Positions 16,387 to 24,327 of a stretch of 26,628 bases of DNA are shown here, one piece after another (positions within the stretch are counted from its first letter, which is position 1; each line of letters starts with the position of its first letter). Position numbers and translations under genes: made by a program. The stretch is from Bacteroides sp. (lineage in GTDB: Bacteria; Bacteroidota; Bacteroidia; Bacteroidales; Bacteroidaceae), in the NCBI GenBank assembly GCA_019412865.1, contig DXOJ01000301.1, positions 1 to 26,628 on the forward strand, read 5' to 3'. A model generated the notes under the pieces. It searched no databases and was not told where the DNA came from. It saw only the letters and a program-made list of their open reading frames with translations.

Positions 16387-16675
16387 TTATCGCTTGTTCG
16401 TCAGTGCGGTAATGATATACTTTCCCGGTGCATCCATCTTGCTCCAGCTGGTACTGGAAAACAGCCTCCGTACCTGCGTGCCTTTTCTTCTATAATCCGA
16501 TAGTCGGAGAATCGTCTGCTTCTCCTCCGGATCAGTCACTTTGTATCGGTCCAGACTTTCAATCACCCCATTGATATTATGAGTAGTCTGATTGTAGGCA
16601 TATTCCGGGGTTTCAAGCGAAGTATCTATCTTTTCCGTGATATTCGCAATGGGGATATGGATGCTGCCTTGTGCC
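16387..16675 (-). pseudogene. Possible minus-strand coding remnant, unidentified
   Basis: The minus strand is open for about 95 codons down to TAA at 16387-16389, with no ATG at its open end; a TAG lies just upstream of it. The translation looks protein-like rather than random: segments such as NINGVIESLDRYKVTDPEEK and WSKMDAPGKYIITALTNKR have normal composition and a natural C-terminal basic tail. I do not recognise the family. Its upstream third overlaps the plus-strand PD-(D/E)XK remnant, so only one strand can be truly coding at 16579-16675. It may be the stranded C-terminus of a gene cut by the same event that decayed its neighbour, or chance. Confidence 0.25.
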
Positions 16676-17010
16676 GTCTACAGACATTCTTATTTACGGT
16701 TCTTCAATGTGACAATACAAAATATGAAGGTCATTATCAACAGGTTTTCTATATCATATTTAGTTTGTTGGATTATTATGTAGATGTGGAAGTGCGTACT
16801 CCCTGCGGTCGGGTAGATATGGTATTGCGTACCAAGACCACACTGTATGTGATGGAATTGAAACTGGATAAGTCTGCAAACGAAGCGGTGGACCAGATTG
16901 ATTAAAAAAATTATCCCGAACGCTTTGCTTTATGCGGGCTGCCGATAGTGAAGGTTGCCGTCAGCTTTGACAGAGAACGTTGCACAATTGGAGAATGGAA
17001 GATAGAATAG
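16579..17010 (+). pseudogene. Decayed PD-(D/E)XK nuclease-superfamily protein (AAA-ATPase-like type), C-terminal end
   Basis: Residues from about 16 on match the C-terminal part of the Bacteroides AAA-ATPase-like proteins that carry a PD-(D/E)XK nuclease domain: YLFRDIRNGDMDAALCRLQ, then GHYQQVFYIIFSLL, GRVDMVLRTKTTLYVMELKL (D, then ExK of the nuclease core). An in-frame TAA at 16903-16905 interrupts it. The same frame continues beyond the stop with KNYPERFALCGLPIVKVAVS and FDRERCTIGEW, the normal end of the family, to TAG at 17008-17010. The large N-terminal ATPase part is missing. Intact relatives are about 500 residues. It is therefore a truncated, nonsense-mutated remnant. Confidence 0.8.
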
Positions 17011-17052
17011 ATTGTTCTTGTGATAAATAGAGTTGGGCATACTTTTAAAATT

Positions 17053-17088
17053 TAAAACAACTAATCCATTGCGGATTAGTTGTCTTTT
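17053..17088. terminator. Bidirectional terminator between the remnant and ablB
   Basis: ACAACTAATCC (17057-17067) and GGATTAGTTGT (17073-17083) form a perfect 11-bp stem with a 5-base loop, flanked by AAAA on the left and CTTTT on the right. It can end transcription of the minus-strand osmolyte operon, whose last stop is at 17134, and of anything coming from the left. Confidence 0.85.
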
Positions 17089-17133
17089 AATTGTCTTCAA
17101 ATATTTTGTAGGATGATATCTATACCAGAAAAG

Positions 17134-17997
17134 TCAGACATGCTTATAGAAAAGATTCATACTTTCTATTCCTCCTGAAATATTAGTATTGTTGATTAAT
17201 GTTCCTGCATATTTATAACCGAGCCTTAAAAAAGTTTTGTTCATCGGGATGGATGTAGACCGTGCAATAGTATAGAGGGTCATTATTCCCTGCAGTTGCA
17301 TTTCATATTCCATCATTTCCAGTAGTGAGCAGGACAAATTGTGCCCGGCATGTGTTTTGTGAGTAGCGAAGTCGGTCATTTCTGCATTCTTTGCGTTGAA
17401 GTCGACCTCTGCTGAGGCTAAAGCTACCAGTTTGTTTTTCTTGAAAGCACCAAAATATTGGACATGCCTACCCATCGTTTCTGCTATATAGCTAGGATTG
17501 TAAATGGGAAAAGGATAACTCACGAATGTTTCGGCATAGAGAGAAGCAATTTCCAGAATGTTTTTTATACCGAGTTTGCGAATGGTATATTCGGTATTAA
17601 TCAGGTAACTCTTTACATCTATCCGATTTTGCAAAAGTTGATAAAGAGTTTCCAACTCACTATGTGGATAATTTAAGAGCCTTCGGTCTGTTTTCGGAAA
17701 TCGTGAAACGAAGAAGGCATCTTCTTTCCCTTCATAAAATTGGGGTATATGTCCTTCGAGGATATACCCTTGTGCCAGAAACAATGGAGCAATCTGGGTG
17801 GGTACTTTACAAAAAACTTTAGAATAACCGTGTCGCGCTACCAAGTTTGCAATCTTGTCGAAGACAAGAGCAATGTCTTCTTTTAGTAATTTCATTAAAT
17901 AAATACGGTCATTCAATTTCCCGTGTTGAAGAATGGAGCCTTTTCCAAGGCGTACAATTGTGTCTGGCTTATTCATTTCGTCTCTGTATTCTTTCAT
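17134..17997 (-). CDS. ablB: Beta-lysine N6-acetyltransferase AblB
   Basis: A 287-residue cytoplasmic enzyme that acetylates L-beta-lysine on N6 to give N-epsilon-acetyl-beta-lysine, a compatible solute. The N-terminal half (about 1-125) has the AblB-specific part with [17 protein letters not shown] and [18 protein letters not shown]. The C-terminal half (about 135-280) is a GNAT acetyltransferase fold; [15 protein letters not shown] is in the acetyl-CoA binding position and [12 protein letters not shown] is the typical final strand-helix. The gene overlaps the end of ablA by 29 bp (or by 8 bp from the ATG at 17974-17976), so the two are translated together. This tight pairing with a lysine 2,3-aminomutase is the main reason for the specific name. 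Confidence 0.93.
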   Translation of the reverse strand: MKEYRDEMNKPDTIVRLGKGSILQHGKLNDRIYLMKLLKEDIALVFDKIANLVARHGYSKVFCKVPTQIAPLFLAQGYILEGHIPQFYEGKEDAFFVSRFPKTDRRLLNYPHSELETLYQLLQNRIDVKSYLINTEYTIRKLGIKNILEIASLYAETFVSYPFPIYNPSYIAETMGRHVQYFGAFKKNKLVALASAEVDFNAKNAEMTDFATHKTHAGHNLSCSLLEMMEYEMQLQGIMTLYTIARSTSIPMNKTFLRLGYKYAGTLINNTNISGGIESMNLFYKHV

Positions 17998-19282
17998 TGT
18001 CTTCGGGGATTAATGCAATTGTATCGTTGGCGTCAGAGAGTAACTTTTCGATGCCGATGGTTTCGAATTCGTCTGTATCAGTAGGAGTCACTTGAAGAGT
18101 GCATTTCTCACAATCATTGTTACATATCGTTGATTGATAGACGTTTGGTTCGGTGTAGGTGGTCATTATGCCTTCATAATTTCTTAGAATAAGTTTATTG
18201 ACTGAACGTGAAATAACATAATTAGGCATTATCGGGATTTTACCACCACCTCCGGGAGTGTCAATTACAAATGTAGGGCGGGCGAATCCACTGGTGTGCC
18301 CAATGAGACTTTCCATGATTTCGATACCTTTCCCAACAGGGGTTCTGAAATGGGATAGCCCTTCTGACAAATCGCATTGATAGAGGTAGTAAGGACGTAC
18401 TCTGTTCTCTACTAGTTTATGCACTAAGGATTTCATTATCTTCGGGCAATCATTGACTCGTGCCAAAAGGACAGACTGATTTCCTAATGGAAATCCTGCG
18501 TCGGCAAGCTTTGCCAATGCTTCCCGGGATGAATCGGTAATTTCATTCGGATGATTGAAGTGAGTGTTGATCCAAAGAGGTTGGTATTTTTTCAAAATAG
18601 AGATAAGAGAGTTTGTTATTCTGTAGGGGAGCACTACCGGCATTCTTGTTCCTATACGAAGGACTTGAACATGGGGGATGCGGATTAGTTCGGACAAAAG
18701 CCAGTCGAGCATCTTGTCGGAAAGCATCAGGGGATCACCGCCGGAAAGTAGTACATCTCTAACTTGCGGAGTTTTTTTTATGTATTCTATACCTTCCGTA
18801 AGTTGTTCTTTTGATGGGATGTAATCAATATCTCCTACTTTTCGTTTACGTGTACAATGCCGGCAATACATAGAACAGATATTACTGACGTGGAATAGTA
18901 CCCTATCGGGATAACGGTGAGTGATTCCCTCAACGGGACTGTCTTTTTCTTCCGACAGGGGGTCGGTACATTCTGATTTCAGAGTGATTAATTCTTCGGG
19001 ACTTCCAAATGATTGTTTGAAAACCGGGTCATGTCGATAGTCTTTTCGGCGAATAAGTGAGAGATAATATGGAGTAATGGACAGAGGAAACTTCTCAAAT
19101 GTCTGTTGGAGTTGTTCTGTTTCTTTGGATTCAAATTTTATTCCAGTCAGGTTTTCAAACTGTTCAAGCGTTTTTATCGAATGGCGTAATTGCCATTTCC
19201 AATTTGTCCAGTCTGATATCTCAGCTTTATTGTCGATTTTCTGTGCAATTTCTTGTTGTACTTTATTATATATCATAATCAT
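17969..19282 (-). CDS. ablA: Lysine 2,3-aminomutase AblA (radical SAM, PLP)
   Basis: Converts L-lysine to L-beta-lysine. Counted from ATG 19280-19282 it has 437 residues, close to the clostridial enzyme (416). The radical-SAM cluster motif [13 protein letters not shown] supplies Cys136, Cys140 and Cys143; [10 protein letters not shown] is the SAM-binding [13 protein letters not shown] contains the PLP lysine, Lys348. The C-terminal ICNNDCEKC (Cys387, 391, 394) matches the zinc site of the family. The start is uncertain: an ATG at 19334-19336 overlaps the opuAC stop as ATGA, adding 18 residues unlike the family, and another ATG lies at 19274-19276. With AblB immediately downstream, the role is compatible-solute synthesis rather than lysine fermentation, since none of the fermentation genes are present. 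Confidence 0.94.
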   Translation of the reverse strand: MIMIYNKVQQEIAQKIDNKAEISDWTNWKWQLRHSIKTLEQFENLTGIKFESKETEQLQQTFEKFPLSITPYYLSLIRRKDYRHDPVFKQSFGSPEELITLKSECTDPLSEEKDSPVEGITHRYPDRVLFHVSNICSMYCRHCTRKRKVGDIDYIPSKEQLTEGIEYIKKTPQVRDVLLSGGDPLMLSDKMLDWLLSELIRIPHVQVLRIGTRMPVVLPYRITNSLISILKKYQPLWINTHFNHPNEITDSSREALAKLADAGFPLGNQSVLLARVNDCPKIMKSLVHKLVENRVRPYYLYQCDLSEGLSHFRTPVGKGIEIMESLIGHTSGFARPTFVIDTPGGGGKIPIMPNYVISRSVNKLILRNYEGIMTTYTEPNVYQSTICNNDCEKCTLQVTPTDTDEFETIGIEKLLSDANDTIALIPEDNERIQRRNE

Positions 19283-19332
19283 TTTTGTTTTTAATATAGT
19301 TAATACAATACAGGAAGAGGTAGCATATACCT

Positions 19333-20208
19333 TCATTTTTCCTCTTCTGTCATTACATCAGGAATCCAGCTGTTTACAATGTCCCAATGTGCGTGCATCC
19401 AGAGACGTGCTGCTTCGCCTTCAGTATTTACAGTATTTTCTACGGCGGACATGAGGGAGCTGATTTGTTCGTTTGTTAGATGAAGATTGGCGAGTATGGT
19501 GGCGGCAAATGGATCTTTTTCACTGAAACCTTTCCATGCGATGACTTTGACGTTTTCAGCTTCTCCATATACTTTTTTAGGATCTTCAAGCATTTTCAGT
19601 TTGAAACGATCAAACATCCAATGCGGAGTCCATCCTGTTACAACAATCCATTCGTTCCGGTCAATTGCTTTTTTCAGTGAGGCGGTCATAGCCGGTCCAC
19701 TGGATGTGAGCAGCTTATATTTTAGTCTGTACTTTTCGATGGCTTTATCCGTTGCTTGCATTATTCCGGCTCCGGCATCAATGCCTACTATTTTACCAAA
19801 AAACTTTTCTCTATGCTTGTTCAGGTCTTCAATAGAATTTGTCTTCACATATTCGGGAACTACTAATCCAATGCGGGCACTGTCATAAATATTTCCAATT
19901 TCTTCCAGTTTATTGCCGTATTGTTCCATATAATCTGCATGGGTGACAGGGAGCCAGGTGTCCATAAATACGTCTGCCTTCTGATTAGAGATCGAAGCAA
20001 AAATAGGAGCAATATCTGCATTTTGCAGTGTTACTTCATAACCTTGTTCTTCGAGGATGGCTTTTGCGAGATGAGTGACGGCAATGCCTTCCGCCCAATT
20101 GGCATAGGCGATAGTGATTTGTTTTTTGGGTTTTACCAGATTACATGAGAAAAATGCAACTAAAATAATCGCGGTGGCTAATATGCCTAAAAATAGATAT
20201 TTACTCAT
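19333..20208 (-). CDS. opuAC: Glycine betaine/carnitine-type substrate-binding lipoprotein OpuAC
   Basis: A 291-residue binding protein of the OpuAC/ProX family, serving the ABC permease encoded upstream. A hydrophobic signal segment (4-20) ends in FFSC with Cys22, so it is probably anchored to the inner membrane. Trp residues expected in the aromatic cage for a quaternary ammonium group are present: Trp38 (ANWAEG), Trp85 (DTWLP), Trp193 and Trp197 (TGWTPHW). [15 protein letters not shown] is a conserved hinge segment. Length is typical. The substrate is a betaine-like osmolyte by family; whether it also binds acetyl-beta-lysine cannot be told. It lies 63 bp after proW and touches the start region of ablA. 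Confidence 0.92.
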   Translation of the reverse strand: MSKYLFLGILATAIILVAFFSCNLVKPKKQITIAYANWAEGIAVTHLAKAILEEQGYEVTLQNADIAPIFASISNQKADVFMDTWLPVTHADYMEQYGNKLEEIGNIYDSARIGLVVPEYVKTNSIEDLNKHREKFFGKIVGIDAGAGIMQATDKAIEKYRLKYKLLTSSGPAMTASLKKAIDRNEWIVVTGWTPHWMFDRFKLKMLEDPKKVYGEAENVKVIAWKGFSEKDPFAATILANLHLTNEQISSLMSAVENTVNTEGEAARLWMHAHWDIVNSWIPDVMTEEEK

Positions 20209-20271
20209 AAATGATTGTTTTATGAAGCAGGTGTGCTTCTGGTTTATAGTTGATCTTGTGTAGTTTTATAT

Positions 20272-21093
20272 TCACTTTTTCTTTTTCTGAGCTATTCCTT
20301 GTGTGATGCGGTCTAGTATGATGGCAAGAATGACAACTGCAATACCTCCTTCGAATCCCAGTCCTATTTTCATTTGAGTAATTCCTTTCAGAACTACTTC
20401 TCCGAGTCCTCCGGCTGAAATCATAGCGGCAATGACTACCATTGAGAGTGACATCATGATTGTTTGATTCACTCCCGTAAGGATGGTTGGCAGCACCAAT
20501 GGGAACTGTACTTTGTATAGCAGTTGCCAGGGAGTGGCACCGAATGATAGGGAAGCTTCCGTTATTTCGAGGGGAACCTGCCGGATCCCTAATCCAGTGA
20601 GTCGCACCACAGGTGGCATGGCAAAGATGATGGTTGCAAATGCTCCCGGCACAGTCCCTAATCCGAAAAACAGGACGGCAGGGATAAGATAGACAAAAGC
20701 AGGCATTGTCTGCATAAAGTCCAAAATGGGACGCACTATTTGATTACAGCTTTTGTTATATGCTGTCCAAATACCTAATGGAATACCTAATAATAGAGCA
20801 ATGCTGGTTGAGGAAAGGACAAGAGCCAGTGTCTGCATCGTAGCTTCCCAAAATCCCATGCTGTAAATCAGCCATAATCCTAATAATGTGAAGACTGCTA
20901 TGCTTTTTCCTACTTTATACCATCCAAGCAAAGCGAGGGCAGGTATCATAATATAAGCCGGTATTGCATAAAGTATGTGCTGGAAGCCTTCAATAAAGCC
21001 TCCTACTATTGCATTTAGAGTGTCGAAGAAAGGGGCGAAATAGTCTGTTAGCCAATTGATGCCCTGTTCAATGTAGTTTCCGATGTGAATCAT
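20272..21093 (-). CDS. proW: Glycine betaine/proline ABC permease ProW/OpuAB
   Basis: A 273-residue inner-membrane protein with about six or seven hydrophobic helices, of the binding-protein-dependent permease family. The EAA loop that contacts the ATPase is intact: LEITEASLSFGATPWQLLYK. LLLGIPLGIWTAYN and MPPVVRLTGLGIRQVP are also strongly conserved in ProW/OpuAB. The start overlaps the proV stop by 4 bp (ATGA), so it depends on translation of proV. Its normal partner ATPase is the truncated proV next door, which lacks the Q-loop that would meet the EAA loop. Confidence 0.94.
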   Translation of the reverse strand: MIHIGNYIEQGINWLTDYFAPFFDTLNAIVGGFIEGFQHILYAIPAYIMIPALALLGWYKVGKSIAVFTLLGLWLIYSMGFWEATMQTLALVLSSTSIALLLGIPLGIWTAYNKSCNQIVRPILDFMQTMPAFVYLIPAVLFFGLGTVPGAFATIIFAMPPVVRLTGLGIRQVPLEITEASLSFGATPWQLLYKVQFPLVLPTILTGVNQTIMMSLSMVVIAAMISAGGLGEVVLKGITQMKIGLGFEGGIAVVILAIILDRITQGIAQKKKK

Positions 21094-21530
21094 GAGTCTA
21101 TAGAGTTTTGAATGATTTCATTAATTTCTGTTTTGTTCTTTCCTGTTATTTCTGTAATGAGTCTTGACAGGGGAATGGTGCATTGAAACTCTCGTCGATT
21201 GTTTACTACCCAGACCGGTGAGTTAGTACGGGTCAGCAGAGGCAGGATGTCTTCGAGTAGAAAAACCATTGCCAGCACTTTTCGACGCATCTGTATCAGT
21301 TCCTTTTTCGAGGTTTCTGTTATATTGGTTCCATTAATGGAGATTTCTCCAGAAGTGCGATGTTTTAATCCATTTATACACCGCAACAGTGTCGATTTTC
21401 CACTTCCGGAAAGTCCCATGATGACGAATATCTCACCTTCTTGGATAGATAGGTTCACATTGTTCACAGCAATTACACATCCATCTTTGCCAAAGACAAG
21501 ACAGAGATCTTTAATTTCAATCTTATTCAT
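21090..21530 (-). pseudogene. proV: ProV/OpuAA ATPase with large in-frame internal deletion
   Basis: From ATG 21528-21530 the product is only 146 residues, against about 400 for ProV/OpuAA. Residues 1-90 are a normal ABC ATPase start: Walker A GLSGSGKST at 39-47 and MRRKVLAMVF just before the Q-loop. At Phe90/Leu91 (about 21258-21263) the sequence jumps to LEDILPLLTRTNSPVWVVNN, which looks like the last part of the second CBS domain, and it ends normally. The Q-loop Gln, LSGGQ signature, Walker B, H-loop and first CBS domain are missing, about 255 codons. The frame is kept and proW coupling is preserved. The protein cannot hydrolyse ATP in the usual way. A real deletion or a collapsed assembly are both possible. 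Confidence 0.88.
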
Positions 21531-21541
21531 ATATATGGGTC

Positions 21542-22681
21542 TTAGAAATAATAACCAATGTTCATATTCAGACGGGCATTCCATTCTGCTGAGGGATTGC
21601 CTTGGGCAAAAGCAGTGTTCCAGTCATTGCCTAGCCACGCTTGATTTTTCCCTAATGCATAGTCGATGTACATGTAGACAGGTCCCATACTCAGGAGACA
21701 TCCGGTGACATTCATGAAACTATCGTTGAACCCTTCTGTATATTTGTGCATCATACTGAAGTCATTGTATAGTTGGATATTATCCAAAATACCTTTATTG
21801 ATAGGGAATGTATATGCGAGTGCCGCTGTATAAGTATCAGCCTTGGCAGCAATCTCATACGAAGAACCATAAGCTACTGTTGTAACCTGCTTTCTACTTT
21901 CTTCCTCTTTATTTATGGGACTTATACGATAAGTGGTATATTGTATTTTTAAATTCCAGTTCTTATAGCTGGTAACGTAATGTGCGGCAAAAGCAGATCG
22001 AGAACCTACTTTCTTTGTATCCAGATTGTAGATACCACCCAACATGGCGGATACTCCAATTTCTTGTGTCCACTTCTCTCCCCAGCGATAAGCTATGCGT
22101 ACGTTCCCTTGAGTTGTTTCTTTGTTTCTCCCACCAATGTCATACGCATAACGATCGGGAGAGGCTTCGGTATCTTCACTGAAATCCAGTATGTCAGCAT
22201 TTTTGAAAAATGCTATTGCTACATCCCAATGCCCCTTCTGATAGAGATATTTGATACCCATGTCCGCATCATCTTCCAATCCGAGATAATAGTTGATATT
22301 AAAGAAATAATTGTTAGCCGTATATGGAAGGATACCGAATGGGACAGTTGTTAATCCTAGCTGAATTTGATGGTTATTGTTGAACTGATAACCCATCCAG
22401 CCATGTTTTAGCATGCCACCGCCTGAAGATGTGGTATAAAAGCGATATTCAGCATCCAATATGATCTTTTTATAAGCCCCATTGATATTCAGCCGGAATA
22501 CATCGAAGCCAAAATCACCTCCACGTTTCTTATTACCATTCTTCCAATCTGAATAATTATAGTTAAATCGCAGAGCTCCTCCTAATTTCACAGTTGGTTT
22601 CTCTTGAGCTGGGATAAGCAAAGAATAACATAAGGATAAGAGGCATATAATGAGTTGTAATGATCTGTTTTTTCTTTTCAT
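21542..22681 (-). CDS. Outer-membrane porin, Porin_O/OprP-like
   Basis: A 379-residue beta-barrel with a signal peptide ending near LIPAQ. The mature protein begins VKLGGALRFNYNYSDW, then alternates short strands rich in Tyr, Trp and Asn with turns, and ends in NIGYYF, the terminal Phe needed for barrel insertion. Segments such as FGFDVFRLNINGAYKK and LDAEYRFYTTSSGGGMLKHG are typical of Bacteroidetes phosphate-selective-porin-like proteins. It is the first gene of the osmolyte operon, only 11 bp before proV, which suggests that it lets the transporter's substrate across the outer membrane. The substrate is inferred from position only. Confidence 0.82.
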   Translation of the reverse strand: MKRKNRSLQLIICLLSLCYSLLIPAQEKPTVKLGGALRFNYNYSDWKNGNKKRGGDFGFDVFRLNINGAYKKIILDAEYRFYTTSSGGGMLKHGWMGYQFNNNHQIQLGLTTVPFGILPYTANNYFFNINYYLGLEDDADMGIKYLYQKGHWDVAIAFFKNADILDFSEDTEASPDRYAYDIGGRNKETTQGNVRIAYRWGEKWTQEIGVSAMLGGIYNLDTKKVGSRSAFAAHYVTSYKNWNLKIQYTTYRISPINKEEESRKQVTTVAYGSSYEIAAKADTYTAALAYTFPINKGILDNIQLYNDFSMMHKYTEGFNDSFMNVTGCLLSMGPVYMYIDYALGKNQAWLGNDWNTAFAQGNPSAEWNARLNMNIGYYF

Positions 22682-22745
22682 GAAGGTAATAATTGAGCAT
22701 CGGAAACATAATTGATGTCTCCGTTACGAATGAATAATTAAGGTG

Positions 22746-22772
22746 AAAAAGATAATTAGTTGATAACTAATT
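22746..22772 (-). promoter_or_regulatory. AT-rich hairpin in the porin leader, possible attenuator or operator
   Basis: AATTAGTT (22754-22761) and AACTAATT (22765-22772) form a perfect 8-bp inverted repeat around GAT. In the minus-strand RNA the stem is followed by AUCUUUUU, the form of a weak intrinsic terminator, 65-91 nt before the porin start. It could equally be a protein-binding palindrome. Confidence 0.4.
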
Positions 22773-22953
22773 TCTTCATTTTCCGGGTTTTAGAACTCTG
22801 TTTTGATTAAAATACTCTACTTTCATCGCTTTTAGTGTTATAGGTTAATACTGTTGCTAATCCGTACGAACGCGCTTCAACAAGCTTTTACTAGACTGGT
22901 TGGAGAAACAGGGGGAAAGAATGTAAAACCACAATAGGTAAATACATATAAAA

Positions 22954-23115
22954 ATGAGGAGAGAAAAATCGGATAGTAAAGTCAAACAAAGACAATTCAA
23001 TTTCTCAAAAGCACCTGAAACTCGCTTGGTTTTAATTTTAAATTTCTACAAAGCTATAAATCAAATAGTTCAAAAACAAGCAATTAAATATTCTTTTGTA
23101 TATCTTAACAAATGA
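22954..23115 (+). CDS. Doubtful 53-residue open frame
   Basis: An ATG at 22954 opens a frame of 53 codons ending in TGA at 23113. The product would be basic (it begins MRREKSDSKVKQRQ) with a mixed hydrophobic tail. No family is recognised and there is no signal peptide. It is antisense to the proposed porin leader and may be chance in AT-rich DNA. Confidence 0.12.
   Translation: MRREKSDSKVKQRQFNFSKAPETRLVLILNFYKAINQIVQKQAIKYSFVYLNK
23049..23079 (-). promoter_or_regulatory. Candidate promoter for the porin/osmolyte operon
   Basis: The minus strand reads TAGCTTTG at 23056-23049, matching TAnnTTTG, and TTG at 23079-23077 is 20 bases upstream, near the usual -33 position. It would produce a leader of about 360 nt before the porin ATG, which makes the hairpin at 22754-22772 part of the mRNA. 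Confidence 0.35.
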
Positions 23116-23272
23116 AGACTAGGTGGTAGTTGCATGCCGAGAACTAAAAAATGGTGGTTAAAGAATACAAAAAAAGAGCAAACTCACCATGTTCCCAAAT
23201 CTTTCCAGAATCTGTATCGTTATTTGCTGTATGAAATGAAAATATAGTATTAACGCTAAAAGAATAACGATT

Positions 23273-23719
23273 ATGAAGAAAATTCTATCTTTACTTGTGT
23301 TGGCTATTGTAGCCGTACAGTTCTCATTCACAAAAGATGTAATTACCAAAGACATGAATCAGTTACCGCTTTCGGCACGTAATTTTATCAACAGCCATTT
23401 TACAAATCCTCAGGTAGCTCACATTAAAATTGATAAGGAAATGATGGAGTCTACCAAGTATGAAGTATTATTGATGGATGGTACGGAAATTGATTTTGAC
23501 AGTAAAGGAAATTGGGAAGAGGTAAGTGCAAAGAAAGGACAGGCTGTTCCTGTTAGTATTGTTCCGGGATTTGCTGTCAATTACTTGAAAACTCATAATT
23601 TTGTGAATGAAGGAGTGACAAAAGTGGAACGTGACCGCAAAGGGTATGAAATTGAATTGTCGACAGGGCTTTCTTTCAAATTTGATAAGAAAGGGAAGTT
23701 CATCAAAGCTGATGATTAA
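23273..23719 (+). CDS. PepSY-like exported protein
   Basis: A 148-residue protein with a signal peptide ([19 protein letters not shown]) and no lipid cysteine, so probably periplasmic. Two repeats of the PepSY-like (DUF2874) type are visible: [20 protein letters not shown] with [20 protein letters not shown], and a second with [14 protein letters not shown] and [19 protein letters not shown]. The GxEIxFDxxGxW pattern is the family hallmark. Such proteins are common in Bacteroidetes, often beside two-component systems, and their role is not established. It lies 41 bp before another PepSY-like gene, so the two probably form one transcript. Confidence 0.85.
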   Translation: MKKILSLLVLAIVAVQFSFTKDVITKDMNQLPLSARNFINSHFTNPQVAHIKIDKEMMESTKYEVLLMDGTEIDFDSKGNWEEVSAKKGQAVPVSIVPGFAVNYLKTHNFVNEGVTKVERDRKGYEIELSTGLSFKFDKKGKFIKADD

Positions 23720-23760
23720 TGAAAGATTTGCGATAGATAGACCTAAACAAGAAGATAGCT

Positions 23761-24261
23761 ATGTGGAAATTTAAGTTTAGCGCTTGGGCGGTGATATTGA
23801 TAATGACTGCTCTTTCGTTCAGCGCATGTGATGATGACGATAATGATACTTATGTTCCGCCCAGTAGTATTACAGAAGCCTTGAAGCAAGTGTATCCGGG
23901 TGCCCAAAATATAGAATGGGAAATGAAAGGTGTTTATTATGTAGCTGACTGCTGGGTGACTGGAGATGAACTGGAAGTCTGGTTTGATGCGAATGCCAAT
24001 TGGGTGATGACAGAGAATGAATTGAATAGCATTGATCAGCTGGTACCCGCTGTTTATACGGCTTTTATGGATTCTAAGTATAATGCGTGGGTCGTAACAG
24101 ATGTATATGTATTGACATTTCCGCAGAATCCTATGGAGTCTGTGATTGAGGTGAAACAAGGTAGTCAACGCTACTCGCTTTACTTCTCACAAGAAGGTGG
24201 ATTGCTGCATGAGAAGGATATCAGTAATGGAGATGATACGAATTGGCCTCCAACTGAATAG
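23761..24261 (+). CDS. PepSY-like surface lipoprotein
   Basis: A 166-residue lipoprotein: the signal peptide ends in FSAC with Cys23, followed at once by DDDDND, a strong match to the Bacteroides surface-export signal. The mature part has two PepSY-like repeats, ITEALKQVYPGAQNIEWEMK with LEVWFDANANWVMTE, and VPAVYTAFMDSKYNAW with YSLYFSQEGGLLHE. It belongs to the same broad family as the upstream gene, but it is surface-tagged while the upstream one is not. Its transcription ends at the strong terminator just downstream. Function is unknown. Confidence 0.83.
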   Translation: MWKFKFSAWAVILIMTALSFSACDDDDNDTYVPPSSITEALKQVYPGAQNIEWEMKGVYYVADCWVTGDELEVWFDANANWVMTENELNSIDQLVPAVYTAFMDSKYNAWVVTDVYVLTFPQNPMESVIEVKQGSQRYSLYFSQEGGLLHEKDISNGDDTNWPPTE

Positions 24262-24271
24262 CTTTTAATCC

Positions 24272-24324
24272 TAAAAATCAAAACGGACTATTTCTATAAA
24301 AGGAATAGTCCGTTTTGATTTTTA
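24272..24324. terminator. Bidirectional terminator between convergent genes
   Basis: Bases 24272-24292 and 24304-24324 are perfect inverted repeats of 21 bp (core ATCAAAACGGACTATT) with an 11-base loop. A-runs on one side and T-runs on the other give both strands a stem followed by U. It ends the PepSY-like pair on the plus strand and the serine ammonia-lyase gene on the minus strand. Confidence 0.95.
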
Positions 24325-24327
24325 TAA

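Larger units (their letters stand above)
22682..23272. other. 591-bp gene-poor region between the porin operon and the PepSY-like pair
   Basis: No convincing gene is present. The stretch is AT-rich and holds the upstream region of two divergent units. I see an AT-rich hairpin at 22754-22772, a minus-strand promoter candidate at 23049-23079, and a 53-codon plus-strand open frame at 22954-23115. No tRNA, insertion sequence ends or tandem array was recognised. Confidence 0.6.

Noticed and set aside
16282..17133. tRNA or insertion-sequence target explaining the decayed region
   Set aside because: No tRNA cloverleaf, transposase motif or terminal inverted repeat pair was found; the hairpins present are terminators.
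20225..20240. GAAGC...GCTTC inverted repeat between proW and opuAC as a terminator
   Set aside because: Only 5 bp of stem, no T-run, and it is inside an operon.
21199..21708. 169-codon plus-strand open frame across proV and the porin
   Set aside because: It overlaps two well-supported minus-strand genes; no family resemblance.
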